Shown: one piece after another, positions 42,248-57,200 of the stretch | How the letters are laid out: every line of letters begins with the position of its first letter | How positions within the stretch are numbered: position 1 is the first letter of the stretch | Assembly (NCBI GenBank): GCA_964019165.1 | Contig: CAXHSL010000025.1 | Location: forward strand, 29,281-93,280 | Source of the DNA: Mastigias papua | Taxonomy: Eukaryota > Cnidaria > Scyphozoa > Rhizostomeae > Mastigiidae | Length of the DNA stretch: 64,000 nt | Reading direction: 5' to 3' | Notes under the pieces: generated by a model | What the model saw: the letters and a program-made list of their open reading frames with translations, nothing else | Databases searched by the model: none | What the model was told of the DNA's origin: nothing | Translations under genes and position numbers: made by a program

Positions 42248-45200
42248 CAGAGATGACTTACAGAATTTTAAATATCACCATCGTTTTTAGCACCATCGAT
42301 TACCCCTTGACCAGCCAACACATTGCAGGTATGACGTGTTTTGAAAAATTTCAATACCAGACAATACCCGACAAAAGTCCTGGGACACTTTGCACTTTTT
42401 GCAGTCTGCAACAAACTTTCATTCCCCTCTCCCCCTGAAACAATGTTGGTTTTCTGGAGAAGTACCTGCGATAATGGGAAAATTTCGCGTGCACGCCAAC
42501 TTCAAATGTACCACAAACGAATCAACATTGTTCTAGGGGGAAGGGGGGTGCATGTTTGTAGCAACTATGACAATATGTAGAAGAAAATGGTTTTTTATCT
42601 GTTTCTTCTAAGTGTCCCAAGGACTTTTGTCCACTATTGTCTGGTATCAAATTTGAAAGATAAAAGCTATTTGGCTGCAATCATGGGCGATCATAGGGTT
42701 TTCGGGGGCGCTGATTACGATAGTGACAACAGTTTTTACGTATCTTTACCCTATGACGTCATGCTGACGTCACAGGGTAAATTTATTGGGCTTGTCTCTT
42801 GAAGGTGCATATAAACAGTACTTTTGTACACACGAGTGCAACTGTACGTCATGCTCACAAAAATATGAGGCTCTAGCTTCTATATAGCAAAAACGCAGAA
42901 GAATTATGAGCAGTAGTTTGCGCTTAACATCGTATTAAAGACGTGGCCTCGTAATCGTGAGCTTGACTGTAGGAATTGAACAACTGTCATAGGCTGCTGC
43001 AGATGGCCACAAAAGTGTACCATAAGGGTACACAGAGATTGAAATGAGATGACGAGAGAAGCGAAAATTACTGATGAGAAGAATGAAGTTGTTAATTTGT
43101 GGTAAAAGGAGTTTAACTTGCCGCATAGTGAAATCACAACTCGGTGTAGGATCTCTAAATCTAGAGTAAACGCATAGGCAAACAGTGTATGGAGTCAAAA
43201 CCATCCAGAAAAAGAGTTGTGAGCCTCCAGCACTAACTAGAAGGGAGAAGGGTCGTTTTCTCAGAAATTTTAAGTCATGACAGAACAGATTTAGGCCCTC
43301 TGAAAAGGCCAGAAAGGCTATGAGGGGAGGGGCAAGGCCTCCCCATCTTCGGGGACCCAGATAATGAGCACACAAGTAAATTCGATGGTGATAATATATG
43401 GTATGCTGTACAACCTGTTATCACTTCTAGCCCCCTTGACCACCTTAACAGTCAGTTTGAATCGTGGAAAGATGCGGGAAATGATTATTTGACAAAATAA
43501 AGTGGACAAACTACGTTCTGTGGAATATAATACATGCAATACATTACACGGCTCAGCGTCCTTCAATGCAAATCAGACTGAACAACAACAACAATATGCA
43601 CTAGCGACTGTTTACACGGTTTACACTCACAGTTTACACTTGAAAATCAGGCAAAAAAGGGTGCTTTCCTTGACGAAAGCAAAAAGGTGACCACCATGCC
43701 AGGTGTACACTATCTATGTACATGCTTTAGTGATTTTTCATGAATTTTTTAGTATACTGGTAAGGAAATAATGAGGAAAAACTCCACGGTTTACACTTTT
43801 TTTGCATAAAGAATCACATGACCTAACTCTTAATACCTTGGAAAGTGTAAACCGTGGAAAAGGGCCAATTTTCATACCACTACTACGTTTTCTATAAACT
43901 TGAATATTGTTGATGGGTGTACACATATTGTGTACATCTTTTACGTATTTTACACAAATTAAATACTAAGCGTATGCAGAAATACAGAGCTTTTTGCAAG
44001 TGTAAACTGTTGGTGTAAACCGTGTAAACTGTGGAATGCATAGCAACAACACACTGCGGGATACTCATCGCATTCCGTTGTTGTCAAGCTGCATACAAAA
44101 GCGTAGGTACAAAAAGGACAGAGGGAGGGGCACTTACAGCATTGATCTGAAGTGACAAAATGTAACAATAAAACTGCCAATGAGCAAAACAACAGCCACA
44201 TAGAGTGACTGTCTCTTCACCAGACATGTGAACCTGACGAACATATTGGCGGTTGGCATCATTCATTATTGTCTCTATCTCTAGTGCATCAATAAATTGT
44301 TGTTGTTATCTAGTGAAGCCATTTAGATTACTAGTGTGAATGTACTTTTGGTCGTTGTTCTTTTTAGCTAACTAGTAATTGTGTAACACGAAGGAGACTT
44401 TGAATATCCCTGCCGTCTGTTCTGTCTGTTTTGCTGATAACGGAAGTATTCCTGAAATTTCGCCATGCAGACAGGCATATGTAATCAATAGCGAATGTTT
44501 TCAATGGGGGTGTTTCTTGGGTACATTTTGAACTGTAATGCATAGCCAGTTAACACACCAGCCATAAAAGCAGTGCACATATAACGCCTCTTGTATAGAA
44601 AAAGTTGCCAAAATACATAAGCAGAATATATTTTAGGAATTTGAATAAGAACGAATGGTGAAATTAATAAGTTACGGACTGCATCTGCGTAACCATAGCA
44701 ATACTACCGTTAGTACATGTGCTAACGTCTGCCTTGGCCTCGTTTGCAAGCTCTGGCAAAGTTCAAGTAAAGCCGGTATTTAGAGCGTTTTTGTAAGCTA
44801 TGTTGCTCGAACTGTTCCTATATGTTCAAGATAAATCTCGTGAGGCTCGTTTCGTCGATTACATTGTTTTTGGAAGGTAAAAATTATGGCCTAATACCGA
44901 TTTGGGTAGGAGCACTGCCGGAGGGACAGAATGATAGACACCCACGTGACATGACGTCACAGAGATGACTTACAGAATTTTAAATATCACCATCGTTTTT
45001 AGCACCATCGATTACCCCTTGACCAGCCAACACATTGCAGGTATAACGTGTTTTGAAAAATTTCAATACCAGACAATACCCGACAAAAGTCCTGGGACAC
45101 TTTGCACTTTTTGCAGTCTGCAACAAACTTTCATTCCCCTCTCCCCCTGAAACAATGTTGGTTTTCTGGAGAAGTACCTGCGATAATGGGAAAATTTCGC

Positions 45201-48200
45201 GTGCACGCCAACTTCAAATGTACCACAAACGAATCAACATTGTTCTAGGGGGAAGGGGGGTGCATGTTTGTAGCAACTATGACAATATGTAGAAGAAAAT
45301 GGTTTTTTATCTGTTTCTTCTAAGTGTCCCAAGGACTTTTGTCCACTATTGTCTGGTATCAAATTTGAAAGATAAAAGCTATTTGGCTGCAATCATGGGC
45401 GATCATAGGGTTTTCGGGGGCGCTGATTACGATAGTGACAACAGTTTTTACGTATCTTTACCCTATGACGTCATGCTGACGTCACAGGGTAAATTTATTG
45501 GGCTTGTCTCTTGAAGGTGCATATAAACAGTACTTTTGTACACACGAGTGCAACTGTACGTCATGCTCACAAAAATATGAGGCTCTAGCTTCTATATAGC
45601 AAAAACGCAGAAGAATTATGAGCAGTAGTTTGCGCTTAACATCGTATTAAAGACGTGGCCTCGTAATCGTGAGCTTGACTGTAGGAATTGAACAACTGTC
45701 ATAGGCTGCTGCAGATGGCCACAAAAGTGTACCATAAGGGTACACAGAGATTGAAATGAGATGACGAGAGAAGCGAAAATTACTGATGAGAAGAATGAAG
45801 TTGTTAATTTGTGGTAAAAGGAGTTTAACTTGCCGCATAGTGAAATCACAACTCGGTGTAGGATCTCTAAATCTAGAGTAAACGCATAGGCAAACAGTGT
45901 ATGGAGTCAAAACCATCCAGAAAAAGAGTTGTGAGCCTCCAGCACTAACTAGAAGGGAGAAGGGTCGTTTTCTCAGAAATTTTAAGTCATGACAGAACAG
46001 ATTTAGGCCCTCTGAAAAGGCCAGAAAGGCTATGAGGGGAGGGGCAAGGCCTCCCCATCTTCGGGGACCCAGATAATGAGCACACAAGTAAATTCGATGG
46101 TGATAATATATGGTATGCTGTACAACCTGTTATCACTTCTAGCCCCCTTGACCACCTTAACAGTCAGTTTGAATCGTGGAAAGATGCGGGAAATGATTAT
46201 TTGACAAAATAAAGTGGACAAACTACGTTCTGTGGAATATAATACATGCAATACATTACACGGCTCAGCGTCCTTCAATGCAAATCAGACTGAACAACAA
46301 CAACAATATGCACTAGCGACTGTTTACACGGTTTACACTCACAGTTTACACTTGAAAATCAGGCAAAAAAGGGTGCTTTCCTTGACGAAAGCAAAAAGGT
46401 GACCACCATGCCAGGTGTACACTATCTATGTACATGCTTTAGTGATTTTTCATGAATTTTTTAGTATACTGGTAAGGAAATAATGAGGAAAAACTCCACG
46501 GTTTACACTTTTTTTGCATAAAGAATCACATGACCTAACTCTTAATACCTTGGAAAGTGTAAACCGTGGAAAAGGGCCAATTTTCATACCACTACTACGT
46601 TTTCTATAAACTTGAATATTGTTGATGGGTGTACACATATTGTGTACATCTTTTACGTATTTTACACAAATTAAATACTAAGCGTATGCAGAAATACAGA
46701 GCTTTTTGCAAGTGTAAACTGTTGGTGTAAACCGTGTAAACTGTGGAATGCATAGCAACAACACACTGCGGGATACTCATCGCATTCCGTTGTTGTCAAG
46801 CTGCATACAAAAGCGTAGGTACAAAAAGGACAGAGGGAGGGGCACTTACAGCATTGATCTGAAGTGACAAAATGTAACAATAAAACTGCCAATGAGCACA
46901 ACAACAGCCACATAGAGTGACTGTCTCTTCACCAGACATGTGAACCTGACGAACATATTGGCGGTTGGCATCATTCATTATTGTCTCTATCTCTAGTGCA
47001 TCAATAAATTGTTGTTGTTATCTAGTGAAGCCATTTAGATTACTAGTGTGAATGTACTTTTGGTCGTTGTTCTTTGTAGCTAACTAGTAATTGTGTAACA
47101 CGAAGGAGACTTTGAATATCCCTGCCGTCTGTTCTGTCTGTTTTGCTGATAACGGAAGTATTCCTGAAATTTCGCCATGCAGACAGGCATATGTAATCAA
47201 TAGCGAATGTTTTCAATGGGGGTGTTTCTTGGGTACATTTTGAACTGTAATGCATAGCCAGTTAACACACCAGCCATAAAAGCAGTGCACATATAACGCC
47301 TCTTGTATAGAAAAAGTTGCCAAAATACATAAGCAGAATATATTTTAGGAATTTGAATAAGAACGAATGGTGAAATTAATAAGTTACGGACTGCATCTGC
47401 GTAACCATAGCAATACTACCGTTAGTACATGTGCTAACGTCTGCCTTGGCCTCGTTTGCAAGCTCTGGCAAAGTTCAAGTAAAGCCGGTATTTAGAGCGT
47501 TTTTGTAAGCTATGTTGCTCGAACTGTTCCTATATGTTCAAGATAAATCTCGTGAGGCTCGTTTCGTCGATTACATTGTTTTTGGAAGGTAAAAATTATG
47601 GCCTAATACCGATTTGGGTAGGAGCACTGCCGGAGGGACAGAATGATAGACACCCACGTGACATGACGTCACAGAGATGACTTACAGAATTTTAAATATC
47701 ACCATCGTTTTTAGCACCATCGATTACCCCTTGACCAGCCAACACATTGCAGGTATAACGTGTTTTGAAAAATTTCAATACCAGACAATACCCGACAAAA
47801 GTCCTGGGACACTTTGCACTTTTTGCAGTCTGCAACAAACTTTCATTCCCCTCTCCCCCTGAAACAATGTTGGTTTTCTGGAGAAGTACCTGCGATAATG
47901 GGAAAATTTCGCGTGCACGCCAACTTCAAATGTACCACAAACGAATCAACATTGTTCTAGGGGGAAGGGGGGTGCATGTTTGTAGCAACTATGACAATAT
48001 GTAGAAGAAAATGGTTTTTTATCTGTTTCTTCTAAGTGTCCCAAGGACTTTTGTCCACTATTGTCTGGTATCAAATTTGAAAGATAAAAGCTATTTGGCT
48101 GCAATCATGGGCGATCATAGGGTTTTCGGGGGCGCTGATTACGATAGTGACAACAGTTTTTACGTATCTTTACCCTATGACGTCATGCTGACGTCACAGG

Positions 48201-51200
48201 GTAAATTTATTGGGCTTGTCTCTTGAAGGTGCATATAAACAGTACTTTTGTACACACGAGTGCAACTGTACGTCATGCTCACAAAAATATGAGGCTCTAG
48301 CTTCTATATAGCAAAAACGCAGAAGAATTATGAGCAGTAGTTTGCGCTTAACATCGTATTAAAGACGTGGCCTCGTAATCGTGAGCTTGACTGTAGGAAT
48401 TGAACAACTGTCATAGGCTGCTGCAGATGGCCACAAAAGTGTACCATAAGGGTACACAGAGATTGAAATGAGATGACGAGAGAAGCGAAAATTACTGATG
48501 AGAAGAATGAAGTTGTTAATTTGTGGTAAAAGGAGTTTAACTTGCCGCATAGTGAAATCACAACTCGGTGTAGGATCTCTAAATCTAGAGTAAACGCATA
48601 GGCAAACAGTGTATGGAGTCAAAACCATCCAGAAAAAGAGTTGTGAGCCTCCAGCACTAACTAGAAGGGAGAAGGGTCGTTTTCTCAGAAATTTTAAGTC
48701 ATGACAGAACAGATTTAGGCCCTCTGAAAAGGCCAGAAAGGCTATGAGGGGAGGGGCAAGGCCTCCCCATCTTCGGGGACCCAGATAATGAGCACACAAG
48801 TAAATTCGATGGTGATAATATATGGTATGCTGTACAACCTGTTATCACTTCTAGCCCCCTTGACCACCTTAACAGTCAGTTTGAATCGTGGAAAGATGCG
48901 GGAAATGATTATTTGACAAAATAAAGTGGACAAACTACGTTCTGTGGAATATAATACATGCAATACATTACACGGCTCAGCGTCCTTCAATGCAAATCAG
49001 ACTGAACAACAACAACAATATGCACTAGCGACTGTTTACACGGTTTACACTCACAGTTTACACTTGAAAATCAGGCAAAAAAGGGTGCTTTCCTTGACGA
49101 AAGCAAAAAGGTGACCACCATGCCAGGTGTACACTATCTATGTACATGCTTTAGTGATTTTTCATGAATTTTTTAGTATACTGGTAAGGAAATAATGAGG
49201 AAAAACTCCACGGTTTACACTTTTTTTGCATAAAGAATCACATGACCTAACTCTTAATACCTTGGAAAGTGTAAACCGTGGAAAAGGGCCAATTTTCATA
49301 CCACTACTACGTTTTCTATAAACTTGAATATTGTTGATGGGTGTACACATATTGTGTACATCTTTTACGTATTTTACACAAATTAAATACTAAGCGTATG
49401 CAGAAATACAGAGCTTTTTGCAAGTGTAAACTGTTGGTGTAAACCGTGTAAACTGTGGAATGCATAGCAACAACACACTGCGGGATACTCATCGCATTCC
49501 GTTGTTGTCAAGCTGCATACAAAAGCGTAGGTACAAAAAGGACAGAGGGAGGGGCACTTACAGCATTGATCTGAAGTGACAAAATGTAACAATAAAACTG
49601 CCAATGAGCAAAACAACAGCCACATAGAGTGACTGTCTCTTCACCAGACATGTGAACCTGACGAACATATTGGCGGTTGGCATCATTCATTATTGTCTCT
49701 ATCTCTAGTGCATCAATAAATTGTTGTTGTTATCTAGTGAAGCCATTTAGATTACTAGTGTGAATGTACTTTTGGTCGTTGTTCTTTTTAGCTAACTAGT
49801 AATTGTGTAACACGAAGGAGACTTTGAATATCCCTGCCGTCTGTTCTGTCTGTTTTGCTGATAACGGAAGTATTCCTGAAATTTCGCCATGCAGACAGGC
49901 ATATGTAATCAATAGCGAATGTTTTCAATGGGGGTGTTTCTTGGGTACATTTTGAACTGTAATGCATAGCCAGTTAACACACCAGCCATAAAAGCAGTGC
50001 ACATATAACGCCTCTTGTATAGAAAAAGTTGCCAAAATACATAAGCAGAATATATTTTAGGAATTTGAATAAGAACGAATGGTGAAATTAATAAGTTACG
50101 GACTGCATCTGCGTAACCATAGCAATACTACCGTTAGTACATGTGCTAACGTCTGCCTTGGCCTCGTTTGCAAGCTCTGGCAAAGTTCAAGTAAAGCCGG
50201 TATTTAGAGCGTTTTTGTAAGCTATGTTGCTCGAACTGTTCCTATATGTTCAAGATAAATCTCGTGAGGCTCGTTTCGTCGATTACATTGTTTTTGGAAG
50301 GTAAAAATTATGGCCTAATACCGATTTGGGTAGGAGCACTGCCGGAGGGACAGAATGATAGACACCCACGTGACATGACGTCACAGAGATGACTTACAGA
50401 ATTTTAAATATCACCATCGTTTTTAGCACCATCGATTACCCCTTGACCAGCCAACACATTGCAGGTATAACGTGTTTTGAAAAATTTCAATACCAGACAA
50501 TACCCGACAAAAGTCCTGGGACACTTTGCACTTTTTGCAGTCTGCAACAAACTTTCATTCCCCTCTCCCCCTGAAACAATGTTGGTTTTCTGGAGAAGTA
50601 CCTGCGATAATGGGAAAATTTCGCGTGCACGCCAACTTCAAATGTACCACAAACGAATCAACATTGTTCTAGGGGGAAGGGGGGTGCATGTTTGTAGCAA
50701 CTATGACAATATGTAGAAGAAAATGGTTTTTTATCTGTTTCTTCTAAGTGTCCCAAGGACTTTTGTCCACTATTGTCTGGTATCAAATTTGAAAGATAAA
50801 AGCTATTTGGCTGCAATCATGGGCGATCATAGGGTTTTCGGGGGCGCTGATTACGATAGTGACAACAGTTTTTACGTATCTTTACCCTATGACGTCATGC
50901 TGACGTCACAGGGTAAATTTATTGGGCTTGTCTCTTGAAGGTGCATATAAACAGTACTTTTGTACACACGAGTGCAACTGTACGTCATGCTCACAAAAAT
51001 ATGAGGCTCTAGCTTCTATATAGCAAAAACGCAGAAGAATTATGAGCAGTAGTTTGCGCTTAACATCGTATTAAAGACGTGGCCTCGTAATCGTGAGCTT
51101 GACTGTAGGAATTGAACAACTGTCATAGGCTGCTGCAGATGGCCACAAAAGTGTACCATAAGGGTACACAGAGATTGAAATGAGATGACGAGAGAAGCGA

Positions 51201-54200
51201 AAATTACTGATGAGAAGAATGAAGTTGTTAATTTGTGGTAAAAGGAGTTTAACTTGCCGCATAGTGAAATCACAACTCGGTGTAGGATCTCTAAATCTAG
51301 AGTAAACGCATAGGCAAACAGTGTATGGAGTCAAAACCATCCAGAAAAAGAGTTGTGAGCCTCCAGCACTAACTAGAAGGGAGAAGGGTCGTTTTCTCAG
51401 AAATTTTAAGTCATGACAGAACAGATTTAGGCCCTCTGAAAAGGCCAGAAAGGCTATGAGGGGAGGGGCAAGGCCTCCCCATCTTCGGGGACCCAGATAA
51501 TGAGCACACAAGTAAATTCGATGGTGATAATATATGGTATGCTGTACAACCTGTTATCACTTCTAGCCCCCTTGACCACCTTAACAGTCAGTTTGAATCG
51601 TGGAAAGATGCGGGAAATGATTATTTGACAAAATAAAGTGGACAAACTACGTTCTGTGGAATATAATACATGCAATACATTACACGGCTCAGCGTCCTTC
51701 AATGCAAATCAGACTGAACAACAACAACAATATGCACTAGCGACTGTTTACACGGTTTACACTCACAGTTTACACTTGAAAATCAGGCAAAAAAGGGTGC
51801 TTTCCTTGACGAAAGCAAAAAGGTGACCACCATGCCAGGTGTACACTATCTATGTACATGCTTTAGTGATTTTTCATGAATTTTTTAGTATACTGGTAAG
51901 GAAATAATGAGGAAAAACTCCACGGTTTACACTTTTTTTGCATAAAGAATCACATGACCTAACTCTTAATACCTTGGAAAGTGTAAACCGTGGAAAAGGG
52001 CCAATTTTCATACCACTACTACGTTTTCTATAAACTTGAATATTGTTGATGGGTGTACACATATTGTGTACATCTTTTACGTATTTTACACAAATTAAAT
52101 ACTAAGCGTATGCAGAAATACAGAGCTTTTTGCAAGTGTAAACTGTTGGTGTAAACCGTGTAAACTGTGGAATGCATAGCAACAACACACTGCGGGATAC
52201 TCATCGCATTCCGTTGTTGTCAAGCTGCATACAAAAGCGTAGGTACAAAAAGGACAGAGGGAGGGGCACTTACAGCATTGATCTGAAGTGACAAAATGTA
52301 ACAATAAAACTGCCAATGAGCAAAACAACAGCCACATAGAGTGACTGTCTCTTCACCAGACATGTGAACCTGACGAACATATTGGCGGTTGGCATCATTC
52401 ATTATTGTCTCTATCTCTAGTGCATCAATAAATTGTTGTTGTTATCTAGTGAAGCCATTTAGATTACTAGTGTGAATGTACTTTTGGTCGTTGTTCTTTT
52501 TAGCTAACTAGTAATTGTGTAACACGAAGGAGACTTTGAATATCCCTGCCGTCTGTTCTGTCTGTTTTGCTGATAACGGAAGTATTCCTGAAATTTCGCC
52601 ATGCAGACAGGCATATGTAATCAATAGCGAATGTTTTCAATGGGGGTGTTTCTTGGGTACATTTTGAACTGTAATGCATAGCCAGTTAACACACCAGCCA
52701 TAAAAGCAGTGCACATATAACGCCTCTTGTATAGAAAAAGTTGCCAAAATACATAAGCAGAATATATTTTAGGAATTTGAATAAGAACGAATGGTGAAAT
52801 TAATAAGTTACGGACTGCATCTGCGTAACCATAGCAATACTACCGTTAGTACATGTGCTAACGTCTGCCTTGGCCTCGTTTGCAAGCTCTGGCAAAGTTC
52901 AAGTAAAGCCGGTATTTAGAGCGTTTTTGTAAGCTATGTTGCTCGAACTGTTCCTATATGTTCAAGATAAATCTCGTGAGGCTCGTTTCGTCGATTACAT
53001 TGTTTTTGGAAGGTAAAAATTATGGCCTAATACCGATTTGGGTAGGAGCACTGCCGGAGGGACAGAATGATAGACACCCACGTGACATGACGTCACAGAG
53101 ATGACTTACAGAATTTTAAATATCACCATCGTTTTTAGCACCATCGATTACCCCTTGACCAGCCAACACATTGCAGGTATAACGTGTTTTGAAAAATTTC
53201 AATACCAGACAATACCCGACAAAAGTCCTGGGACACTTTGCACTTTTTGCAGTCTGCAACAAACTTTCATTCCCCTCTCCCCCTGAAACAATGTTGGTTT
53301 TCTGGAGAAGTACCTGCGATAATGGGAAAATTTCGCGTGCACGCCAACTTCAAATGTACCACAAACGAATCAACATTGTTCTAGGGGGAAGGGGGGTGCA
53401 TGTTTGTAGCAACTATGACAATATGTAGAAGAAAATGGTTTTTTATCTGTTTCTTCTAAGTGTCCCAAGGACTTTTGTCCACTATTGTCTGGTATCAAAT
53501 TTGAAAGATAAAAGCTATTTGGCTGCAATCATGGGCGATCATAGGGTTTTCGGGGGCGCTGATTACGATAGTGACAACAGTTTTTACGTATCTTTACCCT
53601 ATGACGTCATGCTGACGTCACAGGGTAAATTTATTGGGCTTGTCTCTTGAAGGTGCATATAAACAGTACTTTTGTACACACGAGTGCAACTGTACGTCAT
53701 GCTCACAAAAATATGAGGCTCTAGCTTCTATATAGCAAAAACGCAGAAGAATTATGAGCAGTAGTTTGCGCTTAACATCGTATTAAAGACGTGGCCTCGT
53801 AATCGTGAGCTTGACTGTAGGAATTGAACAACTGTCATAGGCTGCTGCAGATGGCCACAAAAGTGTACCATAAGGGTACACAGAGATTGAAATGAGATGA
53901 CGAGAGAAGCGAAAATTACTGATGAGAAGAATGAAGTTGTTAATTTGTGGTAAAAGGAGTTTAACTTGCCGCATAGTGAAATCACAACTCGGTGTAGGAT
54001 CTCTAAATCTAGAGTAAACGCATAGGCAAACAGTGTATGGAGTCAAAACCATCCAGAAAAAGAGTTGTGAGCCTCCAGCACTAACTAGAAGGGAGAAGGG
54101 TCGTTTTCTCAGAAATTTTAAGTCATGACAGAACAGATTTAGGCCCTCTGAAAAGGCCAGAAAGGCTATGAGGGGAGGGGCAAGGCCTCCCCATCTTCGG

Positions 54201-57200
54201 GGACCCAGATAATGAGCACACAAGTAAATTCGATGGTGATAATATATGGTATGCTGTACAACCTGTTATCACTTCTAGCCCCCTTGACCACCTTAACAGT
54301 CAGTTTGAATCGTGGAAAGATGCGGGAAATGATTATTTGACAAAATAAAGTGGACAAACTACGTTCTGTGGAATATAATACATGCAATACATTACACGGC
54401 TCAGCGTCCTTCAATGCAAATCAGACTGAACAACAACAACAATATGCACTAGCGACTGTTTACACGGTTTACACTCACAGTTTACACTTGAAAATCAGGC
54501 AAAAAAGGGTGCTTTCCTTGACGAAAGCAAAAAGGTGACCACCATGCCAGGTGTACACTATCTATGTACATGCTTTAGTGATTTTTCATGAATTTTTTAG
54601 TATACTGGTAAGGAAATAATGAGGAAAAACTCCACGGTTTACACTTTTTTTGCATAAAGAATCACATGACCTAACTCTTAATACCTTGGAAAGTGTAAAC
54701 CGTGGAAAAGGGCCAATTTTCATACCACTACTACGTTTTCTATAAACTTGAATATTGTTGATGGGTGTACACATATTGTGTACATCTTTTACGTATTTTA
54801 CACAAATTAAATACTAAGCGTATGCAGAAATACAGAGCTTTTTGCAAGTGTAAACTGTTGGTGTAAACCGTGTAAACTGTGGAATGCATAGCAACAACAC
54901 ACTGCGGGATACTCATCGCATTCCGTTGTTGTCAAGCTGCATACAAAAGCGTAGGTACAAAAAGGACAGAGGGAGGGGCACTTACAGCATTGATCTGAAG
55001 TGACAAAATGTAACAATAAAACTGCCAATGAGCAAAACAACAGCCACATAGAGTGACTGTCTCTTCACCAGACATGTGAACCTGACGAACATATTGGCGG
55101 TTGGCATCATTCATTATTGTCTCTATCTCTAGTGCATCAATAAATTGTTGTTGTTATCTAGTGAAGCCATTTAGATTACTAGTGTGAATGTACTTTTGGT
55201 CGTTGTTCTTTTTAGCTAACTAGTAATTGTGTAACACGAAGGAGACTTTGAATATCCCTGCCGTCTGTTCTGTCTGTTTTGCTGATAACGGAAGTATTCC
55301 TGAAATTTCGCCATGCAGACAGGCATATGTAATCAATAGCGAATGTTTTCAATGGGGGTGTTTCTTGGGTACATTTTGAACTGTAATGCATAGCCAGTTA
55401 ACACACCAGCCATAAAAGCAGTGCACATATAACGCCTCTTGTATAGAAAAAGTTGCCAAAATACATAAGCAGAATATATTTTAGGAATTTGAATAAGAAC
55501 GAATGGTGAAATTAATAAGTTACGGACTGCATCTGCGTAACCATAGCAATACTACCGTTAGTACATGTGCTAACGTCTGCCTTGGCCTCGTTTGCAAGCT
55601 CTGGCAAAGTTCAAGTAAAGCCGGTATTTAGAGCGTTTTTGTAAGCTATGTTGCTCGAACTGTTCCTATATGTTCAAGATAAATCTCGTGAGGCTCGTTT
55701 CGTCGATTACATTGTTTTTGGAAGGTAAAAATTATGGCCTAATACCGATTTGGGTAGGAGCACTGCCGGAGGGACAGAATGATAGACACCCACGTGACAT
55801 GACGTCACAGAGATGACTTACAGAATTTTAAATATCACCATCGTTTTTAGCACCATCGATTACCCCTTGACCAGCCAACACATTGCAGGTATAACGTGTT
55901 TTGAAAAATTTCAATACCAGACAATACCCGACAAAAGTCCTGGGACACTTTGCACTTTTTGCAGTCTGCAACAAACTTTCATTCCCCTCTCCCCCTGAAA
56001 CAATGTTGGTTTTCTGGAGAAGTACCTGCGATAATGGGAAAATTTCGCGTGCACGCCAACTTCAAATGTACCACAAACGAATCAACATTGTTCTAGGGGG
56101 AAGGGGGGTGCATGTTTGTAGCAACTATGACAATATGTAGAAGAAAATGGTTTTTTATCTGTTTCTTCTAAGTGTCCCAAGGACTTTTGTCCACTATTGT
56201 CTGGTATCAAATTTGAAAGATAAAAGCTATTTGGCTGCAATCATGGGCGATCATAGGGTTTTCGGGGGCGCTGATTACGATAGTGACAACAGTTTTTACG
56301 TATCTTTACCCTATGACGTCATGCTGACGTCACAGGGTAAATTTATTGGGCTTGTCTCTTGAAGGTGCATATAAACAGTACTTTTGTACACACGAGTGCA
56401 ACTGTACGTCATGCTCACAAAAATATGAGGCTCTAGCTTCTATATAGCAAAAACGCAGAAGAATTATGAGCAGTAGTTTGCGCTTAACATCGTATTAAAG
56501 ACGTGGCCTCGTAATCGTGAGCTTGACTGTAGGAATTGAACAACTGTCATAGGCTGCTGCAGATGGCCACAAAAGTGTACCATAAGGGTACACAGAGATT
56601 GAAATGAGATGACGAGAGAAGCGAAAATTACTGATGAGAAGAATGAAGTTGTTAATTTGTGGTAAAAGGAGTTTAACTTGCCGCATAGTGAAATCACAAC
56701 TCGGTGTAGGATCTCTAAATCTAGAGTAAACGCATAGGCAAACAGTGTATGGAGTCAAAACCATCCAGAAAAAGAGTTGTGAGCCTCCAGCACTAACTAG
56801 AAGGGAGAAGGGTCGTTTTCTCAGAAATTTTAAGTCATGACAGAACAGATTTAGGCCCTCTGAAAAGGCCAGAAAGGCTATGAGGGGAGGGGCAAGGCCT
56901 CCCCATCTTCGGGGACCCAGATAATGAGCACACAAGTAAATTCGATGGTGATAATATATGGTATGCTGTACAACCTGTTATCACTTCTAGCCCCCTTGAC
57001 CACCTTAACAGTCAGTTTGAATCGTGGAAAGATGCGGGAAATGATTATTTGACAAAATAAAGTGGACAAACTACGTTCTGTGGAATATAATACATGCAAT
57101 ACATTACACGGCTCAGCGTCCTTCAATGCAAATCAGACTGAACAACAACAACAATATGCACTAGCGACTGTTTACACGGTTTACACTCACAGTTTACACT

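Noticed and set aside
39650..42361. Integrated concatemer of a small circular virus genome
   Set aside because: Unit length would fit, but there is no replication-initiator or capsid-like ORF, and the modules look like host-type regulatory and foldback DNA.
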